Below are positions 1 to 12,860 of a stretch of 64,000 nucleotides of DNA, in pieces. Made by a program: the position numbers and the translations under genes. The notes below the pieces were generated by a model, which worked only from the letters and a program-made list of their open reading frames with translations, made no database searches and was not told the DNA's origin. The stretch is from NCBI RefSeq assembly GCF_954871325.1, contig NC_088779.1, positions 4,466,846 through 4,530,845 on the forward strand, written 5' to 3'. Position 1 is the first letter of the stretch; each line of letters starts with the position of its first letter. The stretch comes from Gordionus sp. m RMFG-2023. Lineage: Eukaryota; Nematomorpha; Gordioida; Chordodea; Parachordodidae.

Positions 1-75
1 GAAACGCTAACTTAGCAAAATACTGGCAAAGGATGGGGGGGGGGTGGTATAAATATGCATTTTAGGTATATATAT

Positions 76-190
76 CAGAGGCCTGCAGGCCTGGCTCTAA
101 ACCCTAAAGCCAAATATTTGAAATCGCAATTATTAGCTATAAAAATCAAAAATAAATATAATATATTTTTTAAAAATCCGGGCCGGGTCG
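76..190 (+). mobile_element. GC-rich MITE family (CAGAGACCTGCA ends), copy 1, 3'-short
   Basis: It starts CAGAGGCCTGCAGG and ends GGGCCGGGTC, like the copy at 47770-47963. It lies in the first intron of the left-edge gene. The 3' terminal repeat is missing. Confidence 0.5.
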
Positions 191-242
191 TTATATATAT
201 AAGAATTATCCGATATATTATTAACATATAAATGGGAATTAC

Positions 243-2202
243 CCGGAGAATTGCAAGAAGATTGGGAAGCGTTACCGGCTTCGTTATAACTATCGTCATT
301 GATACCGGTAGCCGATCGAAATTCGGAATGAGGCAAATTTTGGTTATTTTCATCTTCTCCGTCGTCTCTCGTTGACTGAAACAGTAACATATTGTTCCGA
401 TGTCTCTTACCATCATTACTAATGTAATTCCCGTAATTAGAGTATTCGGTGTAAACCACTGGGGAAGATTTGATTTTAATAGTTCCCTTGAGTGGGTCTT
501 CCTTTACGCATCGGGTCACGGGTTTATTAGTTGGATCACAGTTATCATCTAGGGAGGTTAAATTGTGACACCCTCCTCTGTCATCGCGTCTTTGGTAATA
601 AGTTAATTCGCCGTCAATACAGTAAGGGGGCACCTTTTGATGTAAAGCGGAGGCGGAGGATAGGTGAGAAGAGTCAGGGGAGGCCTCCAACCCTCCTTCT
701 TCTTCGCCCACTTTGTTATCCGGATGGAAGGGTAATGGTAGGTCGTTATCGCGACCACTGCCGTATATGTTACTGACGTTATTATTGGAAAATGGGCCCT
801 CGTGATTTTGTACAGGGTGAAGAATTATGTTAGAAGAATTTAAATTATAAGAAGGTTCGGCCGAATTTTCGTTGAGGCATTGATTGTTGGAAGGCATGTA
901 ATAAGGGTTGGGGTGATGGTGGTGATGCAATGTAGGCAAATGAGAAGGCTCTTGAGTCATTTGAGTTGGGTAGGGCCAGGTGTTATTATTGTACCTAGAA
1001 GGGGCGTGATGAGGCGACGGTGGATAATTGTTGTAAAAAAAATTGCCAAAATTGACGTGGTGATGGGTCGGGCAATCGTTGGAATTCAAACCGCTCAGAT
1101 AATATGGCGAAGCTTGACTATTAACTCTGTGATGGTTATAGTGTGCCATTCTAGCGTTGGCTAAATGGTATGGGTCATTGGTGCGATTGTTGGAAGAGGG
1201 AGCATAAAGGGGATGGTACTCGTTTTGATTCTTGTAGTGCAAGATATGATGGTGTATCGATGGATCCTGGGTATTTTGGAACCTTGAAGAACAGTATTCC
1301 TGTATATCGTTGTTGTACTTATTGTAAGCGGGTGGCAAGTCAGATGACAGCGATTTCGCGTTAGGGATATTGTAAGGCGAATCAGATTGTGATTCTGGCT
1401 TTATTTCACCGATAGACCTCGGTTGTTTATGGTGGATAGTTGTAATGTCGCTGAATTTGCTCTTAGGTTGAGTATAGTCCAATGATGCCGAATAAGAAGA
1501 GGAAGATGAATATAAAGGGTTAATACTGTGAATCTTGGATGATGGGTTTTGCAGGAGTGAATACGGGTATGGGTAGAGGGCCGAATAAGGATACAAGCAA
1601 GGAGCCGTGTCAATTAACGAATTATCGCATACAGTAACACAAGTTGTTATAAAGGCCATAGGGCTCGTAGAAGAATCGATTGTTCTATCGATCGAAATAG
1701 AGGAAATGTTGTTACCTTGATGCATTAATTGATTTTGATTATTCCGCCCAAAGTCTTGGTAAAAGTTATTGAAGTCGTCGCTGTCTATGCCTGTCATTTC
1801 TTTTTTGACGTTAATCGAGTTGATGGATTCTACGTTCATCGATGGTTGGTTTCTACAAATTTTTTGACTAAATGATGATGTATCATCGCAAACAAAAAAG
1901 AGCGGTTGCGTATTGACAGCGGGGCTCCTCACATGGTCATCATCTCCATTGTTATGAACGCCTCCTTCATTATTACCCCGTTTATTATGGGCCTTATATT
2001 TTTCGCGGTCGCTGGTACCTTCGGCCAGACCGGGGCCTCCTAAATTTGGGTTACTGTGAGATAAGAGATTTGGTTCGAAATAATACTGGGGATCTGAGTG
2101 AACGTTCATTTGATTATTTATTACGGGTGATGTCTCTACTGGAAGCACGTCGAAAGATCGGTAATCATTGTATAGCTGTGATGGCCAGTGTTTGGTGACC
2201 AT
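243..2202 (-). CDS. 5' coding exon of a large disordered, probably nuclear regulatory protein (partial gene)
   Basis: The start is ATG at 2202-2200; an in-frame TAA lies three codons upstream, so translation should begin here. The frame stays open to 133, but a donor (CCGG|GTAATT) at 242/241 gives a 1960-nt exon of 653 codons plus one base. The sequence beyond the donor enters a GC-rich dispersed MITE, which supports it being intron. The product is low-complexity and rich in His, Tyr, Asn, Ser and Pro (five His at about 425-429, Tyr/Pro clusters at about 203-215 and 365-415). It has no signal peptide or membrane segment. Three sumoylation-type motifs (hydrophobic-K-x-E/D) are seen: VKKE at 132, IKPE at 267 and VKED at 566. 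This composition is typical of activation or linker regions of metazoan transcription factors, whose folded domain would lie in later exons outside the window. I do not recognise the family; a nuclear-receptor N-terminus is one possibility. Reality of the exon is likely; function is inference. Confidence 0.72.
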
Positions 2203-2290
2203 TGACCTTTAACGCTGGCGGTAGCGCGATTGGGTGATGCTTTAAATCTACGAATCAAAACATCCGCGGTGTAAATCATAAAAAAATATG
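2203..2290 (-). promoter_or_regulatory. Probable 5' leader of the left-edge gene
   Basis: This short stretch is clearly less AT-rich than the 2 kb to its right and abuts the start codon. Reading on the minus strand, AAAGGTCA (2210-2203) directly precedes the ATG; it matches a monomeric nuclear-receptor half site. No TATA box is convincing. The role as leader or core promoter is inferred from position only. Confidence 0.25.
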
Positions 2291-2955
2291 TTCACTTTTT
2301 TTTGAAGGGTTTAAAAATAGATTTATTGGGATCACATATGATTTATTATTTATTTATTTATTTTAATGAATATCATGCAATTTTTGCTTGTTAAATTTTC
2401 ATGGTATTTAATTACATTTTACTACTATTTTTGATTTGTAACAAACTCTAAATAATAAATCTAAGCTAATTAAATTTTTATATAATAAAAAGATTTTAAT
2501 TTTATTTTATCATGATAATCTATAATGTAGTATTTTTTATTTTATTTTATTTTATTTTATTAAGATATTTAGTATTATACTAAAATAAAATAGCAAAAAT
2601 TATTTATTTAAGTTTTTTTTATGATCGAAAAATGATTAATAAAAATATTAACTAAAATAAATTTTTTTTTTAATTATAACATTTTTATAGATAATTTTAT
2701 TTTTATAAAACAAAATTTACAAGAATATTTTTAAAAAAATTTGGAAAAAAAAATATATTTTTATTTTATCAATAATAAATATAAATAAGAAATTATAAAT
2801 TTTATATTTTTTTTAAAAAAAAAATATGATTGACAGTTTATTTTTTATTCTGTGTTTTTTTTATTTTTAGATTGACATTTCATAATTATAAATAATATTA
2901 AACTTCTTTTTTTTTAATGTTGAGCGACTAAGCTTATATAAAAAAATTGGTTACT

Positions 2956-3153
2956 CATCGCAACATGCTATTGCTAATAGGTTAATTGAAAGTTATCCCT
3001 AAAATATTTGATTCCAAAAGGCATCGCAACATGCTATTGCTAATAGGTTAATTGAAAGTTATCCCTAAAATATTTGATTCCAAAAGGCATCGCAACATGC
3101 TATTGCTAATAGGTTAATTGAAAGTTATCCCTAAAATATTTGATTCCAAAAGG
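2956..3153 (+). repeat. Perfect 3 x 66-bp tandem triplication
   Basis: The unit beginning CATCGCAACATGCTATTGC occurs three times, at 2956, 3022 and 3088, with no difference that I can see between copies. The flanks are unique AT-rich sequence. Identity between copies implies a very recent duplication (or an assembly effect). No open frame or element ends are visible. Confidence 0.9.
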
Positions 3154-4409
3154 TAATTAATATGAAAAAGACAGTGGCAAGCCCGCTTTGACTGACCCAT
3201 GCCTTGGAGTTTTTTCAACCAGATTGATATCAATATTTTATATAGTTCTATCTACACTCCACCAAAATAACTAATTACCTTAAAATTTTCATTGATAGTT
3301 TTTTAGAAGGCTCTCAAAAGTTTCTAGGAGCTATTCAGGGTAGTGTTATGTCCCTGGGCGAAAATTTTATTAGCCCTTTAAAATCTTCCAAATTAAACCT
3401 AAGCTTGTCAAACTAGGTTTGTCATTTTTTAAAAATTGGATTCGTGTATAAGCAGCTAATTAGATAATATTTAGGTTAATTTATATAATATTTATGCAAA
3501 TAAAATTTAGCTGCCCCAAGAATAATCTAATTTTGGTTCCCCTTAGGGCGCCTAGAAATTTTAGTGACAATTTACAAAATCCTTTTTATTTGAACGAAAA
3601 CGAAACGGTGAGCTAGCGATACTGACGAAATATAAACAAATTACTTATAGGTTGAACCATTTTACAGTAATTTCTGAATTTAATATGATAGGCTGCATTT
3701 CTACAATAAAAATGTCAAATTCATTAAAAAAAATTCTGAGCCGTTTGAAAACAGAAATTTAGAAATTTTTTTTTGTATTACATATTATGGGCAAAATTTC
3801 TTGGCAGAATTTCCCAATATTTATTTGGTAGGTATAAACATGCTTGAATATGTTTCAGGTATAATCAGAATTTTATCTAAAATAGTGAGTACAATAAATG
3901 ATTTAAAATTGAAAATATAACACCTTGATGTATAAATATTATATCGTCAATTCGCATGATCAAGTTATACGATATTGACTTTTTAATATCTTATTCAATT
4001 CCCATATTGCCAGTAAATTAAAAATGGCTTCAAATTGTCTGAAATTCCTATTCTCCACACTGGAAAAACATATTCTGTTGAATCAGATTCCGGCAAATGA
4101 TCTTGCTATTTACCAAAACTACATATAATTTATATATCCCGTTTTATTAATTTTATAATATATCGAATTAATTTTTCTGTGTATGTTTACTATACCCAAT
4201 TCGGTCATTTAGTTCATTTCATATTTCCATACATAAAATAATATATAAACCCAACTAATATTCTAAGTTGCTTGCTCTACATCACAAGTTAAACATTACG
4301 CATCAAGAATATCATTTGCTTTTTAACTAATCAGTAATAGATAGCAGAAATCCAGTGCCTCCAGGGTGAAAATTTCTAGTTATGAACTTGTATCTTGAAT
4401 TTTAGTATA
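3154..4409. other. AT-rich stretch without recognised content
   Basis: No long frame, terminal repeats or recognisable coding remnants were found on either strand. Confidence 0.5.
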
Positions 4410-4626
4410 AGAATTTCTTTCTCTCTTTCTTTCCTCCTTCCTTTCCTTTCCTTTCCTTTCCTTTCCTTTCCTTTCCTTTCCTTTCCTTTCCTTTCCTTTC
4501 CTTTCCTTCCTTTCCTTCCTTTCCTTTCCTTCCTTTCCTTCCTTTCCTTTCCTTTCCTTTCCTTTCCTTTCCTTTCCTTTCCTTTCCTTTTCCTTTTCTT
4601 TTCTTTTCTTTTCTTTTCTTTCTTTC
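4410..4626 (+). repeat. Polypyrimidine microsatellite (CCTTT)n with TTTC ends
   Basis: A pure pyrimidine strand: TTTC units, then about 30 CCTTT pentamers with occasional TTCC interruptions, then TTTTC. The Ser/Phe/Leu-rich and Lys/Glu-rich open frames on both strands are products of the repeat and not genes. Confidence 0.95.
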
Positions 4627-5840
4627 TTTACAAAAAAACAAAAATGACCTGAATGAAACATATGCTAATCACATTTTAAAAAATTGGAGTTGTTTATATC
4701 AAATTATTCAAAGAATGAAATTGTTACAATATGCATAGCACAAATAGCCCATTAATTAAATATAATTTTAAAAATACAAATATCTCCAAAATAATGATAT
4801 ACTTTATGATTGTCGTCAGTGTGACTGTACTAATACGAAAGTACCTATATGCAAACTAAAAAAAAATAATCACTTGATTTTTTGTCCTAAAATCGTCAGT
4901 TTTTTATTGAGATCTGATTGTTCAAACCTTTTATAAAACTCAGAGCGATGACTTTGAAGGTCTGAAAGGTTCTAGTATTGCCTTGCTACTGAAGAACAGT
5001 TATTTGTATTCGAATCTCAAATTATTTCGCTGTCCCGATTTATTTTGGAAGCGCATAGAGAAAGATTTTGAATATACTGATTTTTCTTTATTTAGTCATA
5101 TTATTTTATGCTACTTTATATATTTTAAGATCATGTTATGATTCTCCCACTAATTACTATGCAACGTCATATAAACTAATTAGATAATTATTGATTAAAT
5201 ATACTCATGTCTAAGTTCTATAATATGGTCAAGTCAACATTAATTATAATTATTAGGAAACTCTAGGAGGGCAATCAATTTTATATTTATATATATACAT
5301 GGGTTAGTAATAATTGCATCATTGAATAGCCTATTTCATCAAACTACAAAACAAAAAAACCATAACTAATTCTTAATCTCAGTTACGTCCCTATTCAAGA
5401 ATTAATGAAAATGAATACATTTTGAAATTTAAGAACGACCCGGGGTAAAATGGCATATCAATTTTTACGAATTTGACGCAAAAATGTCTTATTTTTAATA
5501 TAAAAAAATTATAACTTTATTGCACACAGTTAGCGAGTGTCCGCTTAGTATACAGTTTGTATAGAGAATTTGCCTAGCCATCCTCACTTTGGATTTTTTT
5601 TTATATACTGCGAGCATGTGATAATGTTTACATTTTAAAATAAAAACCTTTAAAAAATGGAAGCGATATGGCAGGAGAGGGACTTGTAGCCTCAGGTCTT
5701 ATAAAGCTGTCCCTTTCTTTAAACTGGGCATTGGTCCTCTACATCCATATTTTGTGAAAGATTGTTCTATTTTAAAATGTATAGGAATATGTAAAAAATT
5801 ATTATTGTCTATATATAACCCCTCGTTTTATTATATATAC
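4627..5840. other. AT-rich stretch without recognised content
   Basis: No gene, RNA or mobile element recognised. Confidence 0.45.
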
Positions 5841-6140
5841 CAGAGACCTGCAAGTAGTAACATTTACACGGCCCGGCCCGGGTTTTATATTTTCCGGCCC
5901 GCCCGACTTTTCTTTTCTTTTTCTCTTCTCTTCTCTTCTCTCTCTTCTTCTTCTCTTCTCTTCTCTTCTTCTCTTCTCTTCTTTTTTTTTTTATAGATAA
6001 TATGGCCATGAAAATATTTGGTTTAAATTATCCGGCCTCTCCCGAATTTTAGGCCCGGATCGGATATATTTAAATTAAACTACGGCCCGGTCCTTGTACC
6101 CAATCCGGGTCGGGCTTAGGGCTAGGGCCTGAAGGTCTCT
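5841..6140 (+). mobile_element. GC-rich MITE copy with an internal CTCTT microsatellite
   Basis: It begins CAGAGACCTGCAAG and ends in GAAGGTCTCT, the imperfect inverted terminus. GGCCCGG blocks lie at both ends. Flanks ATATATAC and ATTATTAC match at 6 of 8 positions, compatible with an old hAT-type target duplication. A pyrimidine tract (about 5909-5992) of CTCTT/TTCTC units has expanded inside it and gives spurious Lys/Arg/Glu frames. Confidence 0.65.
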
Positions 6141-7490
6141 ATTATTACGAATTCTTACGAGAAACTGGCTATTTATTATGATATCATTAAATCTTTATTA
6201 AATTAATTTTAATGGAAACCAGGGTTCTTCGATGACTCAAATTTTCTTTCAGATTGAACTCTAATAATTAATTTTTTTGCCAAAAAATGTGTAACTATCA
6301 GCCATTCACATATTTACAATATGACTAAGAAATTTTGATTTTGAATATTTTTTAAAAATAATATTTTTACATAAAATTAACCAATTTTTATTATATAAAT
6401 AATATATAATTTATTTATATGAGAAGATTCTACAAAAAATTTTTTAGGCCCCATGGATTGCCCCAACCTACCCCGAATATTGGCTCATCATTTCCCGAAT
6501 TTTTTTACTTTTTTGATGTGCTTTCTTTCTTTCTTTTCATTTTATTTTGAGGATTTAACTTTTACTAAATGTTTTTGAGTTTTAATATCTACATCAATTA
6601 TTTTGTATATATATTTAAAGTTCCAAAAATAAAAAATTGTTTTACTAGCCCCCAATTATAAGAGAGTATATAATTAATATTTTTAGCAGTCAATATTAAT
6701 TCATGGTCATTTTAATTTTAATTATTTTTAAAAACATCGATTTTCATAGAAAAAAAAATTAGCCGCCAATGTTTTAGAAGCTAGTATATAATTAATATAT
6801 TTTATAATCAAAAAACGATTGCAAAAATTTTGGCATAAGTTTTAATTATGCTTCACCTAAGTATAATAAATTTAAATTAAATTTTATTTTTTATAAAATT
6901 AAGGTTTGCTCAAATAACGTCAAAATAAAAATAACAAATAGAAATGGAAATGGAATAATCTGGAGAGAATAACTGAAAAGTTAACAAAAAACCATAATTG
7001 ACTTGCTAATAAAATTCATTATAAATTTAATTTTTCTCCGAGATCACAAAAGCTTATAGAAATCACTTATGCTCAAATTTTAGGTTGAACTAGAAACTTC
7101 CGCGACCTTATTTAAGGCAATCAAAAAATTCAGTAAAAAATATATTGTGGAAGCAAAGGGCTTAAATTATTTTTCAGATCACAAAATAACATTTATTTTA
7201 ATAGCTTTTTTAGTGATTCTCGATTCTCGATTTTTGGTTTTATCTTGAATCTTGAATCTTGATGCCAACTCCCTCTAGTTACCTTCAATGTCTCATTGAT
7301 TTCCACAACTCATAAGCGAAAGATGATTTACCTTATTACCCTTTCCTACCTCATCATACCCAATCAAAATTAGGAAATTCAAATAAAATTTAGGAAGGAA
7401 TATACCATAATAGAAAATATCCCCCCTATCCCTCTATTAATTTTAATGACGATTTTGCATTGTACATCTTCTCGTAGAAGAAATCCTCAT
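6141..7490. other. AT-rich stretch without recognised content
   Basis: No long frames or element ends were recognised. A little short-repeat texture (GATTCTCGATTCTCG, CTTGAATCTTGAATCTTG near 7215-7262) is present. Confidence 0.45.
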
Positions 7491-7830
7491 TAGAGGTTCT
7501 GCAATTGGTGGATTTTTAGCCAACCCCACTCGTTGCTTTAATATATTTTTTTTAACCCGCCCGCCTTCCGACCCATTGTTTTCTTATTACCCGCCTACCC
7601 ATTGATCTATTTTGTTCAACCCACCCGTCCAATGAAAATGATTTTTAATAAAAAAATGTCTTTGTTCCGCCCATTCCGCCCGGAAAAAATATTTAAAATT
7701 TACCCGCTCATCGCTCACCCATTGTTTTATGAATATTTTATAACGCGCCCGCCACCCGCTCAATATTTAAAATATTTTAGGGAACCCGAGGGGAAGGGGA
7801 CTAAAAGAACCCCGCCCATTGGACACCTCT
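7491..7830 (+). mobile_element. MITE-like repeat rich in CCCGCCC/CCCATTG blocks
   Basis: It starts TAGAGGTTCTGCAATTGG and ends CCAATGGGCGGGG-type sequence in inverted sense (CCCGCCCATTGGACACCTCT). The ends and the repeated CCCGCCC/CCCATT blocks match the 821-bp element at 60182-61002, in opposite orientation. No clear target duplication is visible. The open frame inside it is a by-product. Confidence 0.55.
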
Positions 7831-8216
7831 CCGGAAGGAATCACTAAACTAAAATAAATATAAACTCGCGCATTACATATTGGCTTAAGGTTTTATAATT
7901 TTATCTTCTTTTTTTTCGATTTGTTTTTTATTTTTATATTTTTTCGATGATTTATGTTCAGCTTTTGCAAAAACGTTCATAAACTTATTTATACAAATTT
8001 ATAATAAAACCTATATCATTTAAACCGAGATTTAATCTATTTCTTGATAAAATATATTTAAAAAAATCCTATTTTGTTCTTATTTTCTTTTGATGTTTTA
8101 GCGAGATTTTCATTTAGTTAACCTGTTGTTCATTAACAAAATAATATGTAATCGAGGAAACTATATAATCAAACAATCCTTAATATATAAGCTTTTCACC
8201 TCCCTTGAAAAACTTC

Positions 8217-8688
<472 letters not shown>

Positions 8689-10845
8689 CTCTTGGCTATT
8701 CCATAAAATCAAGCTTCCTTGAGTGGCACGGGGTGAATTGGAATCTTATGATTAAAGAAGAATCCCTTCTGATCTATTTCCTTTTTTTTAAAACTCATAG
8801 GTAGAAGCGACTAATTAGGAGGACTTTTAATTTTTTTTAAAAAAAATTTGATGTTTGAAACATTGAATGAGTCAATATTATATCTATTTTGTAGAATATT
8901 TCAATGAGCCCAAAAAAAATTTATCGTACAAATATTTTAAACATTATTATTTAAAAAAAAGAATAATAAAAAATAGTTATTTATAATTATAATTCAATAA
9001 AATTTTACGTTATTCTTATCATGGACACTTAACTATGGCCAGTCATTACCTTATATCTATTATTTAAAAAATATCTTTATATTTATATGGGGCTTGTATA
9101 AAACATTTATGTTCCGATTTTTTTTTGAATATAACTTGAAAGTTTTAAGGATCTGTCTATATAAAATAGTATAAATTTAAATAAGGGATGAACCGGGGCA
9201 CGTTGAGTTCAGGTTCAAAGCAGTCAACTCCAATTATAATTTAAATTTTTATTTTATACGATTGGACATTTAAGCCTTTTATAGATAATTACGTCATACA
9301 TGATTGTCTAAAAAAGAGATTCCAAAAATATTTAGTATTTTAAACTTTTATAGAGTGAAATTTTGTTTAAACATTCCAAAAGTAACAAAAAATAATGCAA
9401 ACTTTATAATTGAGATTTATAAATAAAGCTTTTTTAAAAAGCGTAAACCTTATTTTATTAATCTGACAATCTTTCAGAATCATAAAATATGGGTTAATAT
9501 GATTCTAAATGATATTTGTAAAGTTAATGGGCTAGGTCATGGTTGGTCATGGGATAGTTGGTCCTATTAATTACTGTATCTGTTTTTTTAAATTTGATTA
9601 AAACAAATTCAAACTGAATATTTATCATTCCAAAATATTATTTCTTATATAATAATAATATTTAATTTTTTTTTTACAAATATTCATAAAATTTCTTAAA
9701 ATCTCTAAATTCCATTTAATTTACTTAATTTTTGCTTATTATAATATTATCAATTAATGCAATATCAAGGAAAAAATTAATTTTGTATTTAGACAGTCAT
9801 TTCTTGGTGGTCCAACTATCGCTTATTATGTTGGACCACAGTACCCAGAGTACGGCATTCAAATTAAATTTTCTAAAAAATTATAGTTTCTTTTGAGTAT
9901 TGAAAAGATATTTATTAAGTTTTAGTTTGATATTATTGAATTTATTCAGGTTTGAACAAAAAAATTGACCCAACCTCCCCCTGTTTTCCTTACTTTAAAT
10001 TCTTCTATATTTTTCCAATAGATAAAACTTTAGAAGGAGAGGCTAGTCAATCTTCTATATTGTCTGCACTATGTGCTGCCAAACGATATGAGTGATATCT
10101 TATGGAATTTACTGAGATTTATAGAGATAGTACGTGATCCTTAGGGGTGAGAAGGGAAGAGTGCACAAAGGCTCACCCTCTCTCCCCTAAAAAATTGAAA
10201 ATTTTGAATTTTTAAAAAAAAAATATTGTTAGATTTTTTTAAAAAAAAGAAGATCATAACGAATAAAAATATGCAGAAATAATATACCGTTTTAACTATA
10301 CTACACACCTTCAAATCAACTGGCGAGGGGGATAGGAGAGTTGTAATAAATAACAAAATTTAATTGGGGTAATTTTATATATTTTAAAGAAGTCTTTATT
10401 TTTCAAAAAATAATCTTATTAGATGATCATCTTCACCATTCAAATCTCAAATCCTCATCAAAATATTTTTTATAGAATTTAAATCTGAATTCATATTTTT
10501 CATAACGTTTTTAGATTTGAGCTGCTGGACATCGAGGTCGAAATATTTGAGTTAGGACACAATATACTTACAAAGTGTAGATTAAGGTGCCCTTTACTGG
10601 GGCCAGTGCAGATCTGAAGAGATAAGTATTATCATAAATTAACATATATCTTGATTGATTAAAAATTAAATATAGATTAATAATCTTGACTATATAAAAT
10701 TCAACAACAAAAATAAAATTAAAAATGATAAACTTTGTGGTGTTGATCTGACTTTAAAATTCGGCCCTCAAATTATTTATTAAAATTTAATATATAATAA
10801 AATAAAATATTTATTTTTTTTCATATTTTATAAAGAAAAAAAATG
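8689..10845. other. AT-rich stretch, mostly unassigned
   Basis: No gene recognised. A 9-bp perfect stem (TGGTCCAAC ... GTTGGACCA) lies near 9807-9837, with related sequence near 9555-9566, suggesting a decayed small inverted-repeat element. A G-rich/C-rich pair at 10141-10195 is a short imperfect foldback. Confidence 0.35.
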
Positions 10846-10976
10846 TAAAGTAACGAGTAACATATTGTGTTACAGTTACTCAAAAAAAGGGAAGCGTGTT
10901 ACTCTCCTTAGTCTTCACCTTTTTGGAAAAGTAACGAATAGCGTTCGTTTTTCACAAAGGTAACCATTTACTTTAC
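10846..10976 (+). mobile_element. Small MITE-like repeat with GTAAAGTAA ends
   Basis: The ends GTAAAGTAACG and ...TTTACTTTAC are inverted copies. The interior has repeated GTAAC/GTTAC motifs (AACGAGTAAC, GTAACGAATAGCG), a texture seen in many hAT-derived MITEs. No convincing target duplication. Confidence 0.4.
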
Positions 10977-11178
10977 AGCGCTAATTAAATCTAATTTAAC
11001 AAGACTGGACTGACATTTTGCGATACTTCTATTTTCTGATTACGCATATGTTTATAAAATAAATTCGCTCTGCGGTTTGAGGAAAAATATTCACTTGTTA
11101 ATCGACAAGAAGAAGCCTAATTATCTCGCCCTCGAGATATTGGCAAAAAGACTAGAAAATATTTTTTTTTAAATTAAC

Positions 11179-11346
11179 TCGGGCCCATATAGCCCCGGCC
11201 CGGATTTTTACAAAAATTTTAATACACTTGTTTTTTATATATATATTTTTATAGTTAACAAATGGCGATTTGAAATATTCGGTTTAAAATATATAATACG
11301 AGCCCGAGTAACCGGTCCGGGCTTAGGGCCGGACCTGCAGGTCTCT
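11179..11346 (-). mobile_element. GC-rich MITE family, partial copy
   Basis: It ends in GGACCTGCAGGTCTCT, the family terminus, and contains CCCCGGCCCGG and CGGTCCGGGCTTAGGG blocks. The left terminus is not recognisable. Confidence 0.55.
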
Positions 11347-11995
11347 CTCTCTCTCAATTCCACAAATGCTACTTTTATAAATTAATTTATAAAATTATTC
11401 ATACCCTCCCGACCTCCTCAAAAATTTTTAATCATTTTCTTTCTCTCTTTCATTTTTTGAACTTTCAAAATTTTATTTTCAAGTTATTATTATTAAAAAA
11501 ATATTAAAAATTTGGGTTTTTATTTTCTCTTTCATCGGATAAAAGCTAAAAAGAAAATTATTTTTGAAACAAACAAATTTTATACAAAAAGGAAAAATTA
11601 AAAAGTATGAAAATATTTTTATATATATTTTTTTAAATAAAATCTAGATAGATTATTAGGTAGGCGGTATTATTTGTAAGTTTGTTTTATATATATTATA
11701 TATATCTAAATAATAAAATAATAAAAATTTGGTTATATAAATTTTTTATTTTGGTAATATTTTTTTTTCTCCCCTTTGAACTATTTTAAAATAAATACTA
11801 TTTATTTTTCTTTAAAAATATATATATTTTTTGGTTTTTTTTGTAAAACTTACCGCTTAAAAATAATAACACACATCAAAAATAAATTTGTTATTATAAA
11901 AATGAAGGGAAAATTAAAATTGTTTTTGCCACCGCCATTTAAACTTCTCCTTTAAAATAATAATTCCCAATGCCTGTTTACAGAAATTTTAAAAA

Positions 11996-12163
11996 AAAGG
12001 AAGGAAAGAAGGAAGGAAGGAAGGAAGGAAGGAAGGAAGGAAGGAAGGAAGGAAGGAAGGAAGGAAGGAAGGAAGGAAGGAAGGAAGGAAGGAAGGAAGG
12101 AAGGAAGGAAGGAAGGAAGGAAGGAAGGAAGGAAGGAAGGAAAGAAAGAAAGAAAGAAAGAAA
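11996..12163 (+). repeat. (GGAA)n microsatellite ending in (GAAA)n
   Basis: About 34 uninterrupted GGAA units followed by four GAAA units. All open frames here are repeat artefacts. Confidence 0.95.
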
Positions 12164-12436
12164 AATAATGATAATTCGATAGAAAATCTCGTTTTACCAT
12201 ACATCAACCATAAATTTTTTTAAAAAAATATGATGGGTTTGGATGCAAAATTTATAAAAATTTTGAAGAAAATAAATAAAACAATTACTTTCCGGACTTG
12301 ATTTTTTTATGCCACTGGTTTTTTAAAATTTGATTCAATTTTTAATCTGTGTCTCTTATATTTTATTAATATTGAGAATATTGAGAAGCGAATAAATTTT
12401 AAATGTTTCCCATCATACGATTTTTAAAACTTATTT

Positions 12437-12578
<142 letters not shown>

Positions 12579-12860
12579 TTTATCAAACCTGACAGCCCCG
12601 CCAAAAATGGCAGTAAAATGATCAAATAGATCTCAAAACATTAAATATGTGAATACCGGACAATTAAAATTCTAGGTAAAAAAAAGAAATGCCCTAAGGA
12701 ATCTATCTTTTGGGTACGAAGGAGGTCCCGAAGTAAATAAAAAAAAATGTCGATTTTCAGATTTAATGATTAAACAAAAATTCTTTAATTTTGTTGATAA
12801 ATTCAGTGTATATACATCATCCTCAAATCATTTCTATTCTTACCAAGTAACATATTGCAC

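Noticed and set aside
243-2202. Naming the left-edge gene as an NR4A/Hr38-type nuclear receptor
   Set aside because: Only composition, SUMO-type motifs and a nearby half site suggest it. No DNA-binding domain is in the window.
4380-4661. Overlapping Lys/Glu-rich and Phe/Leu/Ser-rich frames
   Set aside because: They are translations of the CCTTT microsatellite. The same applies to frames at 5809-6009, 8161-8586, 11952-12207, 12431-12625 and 20052-20273.
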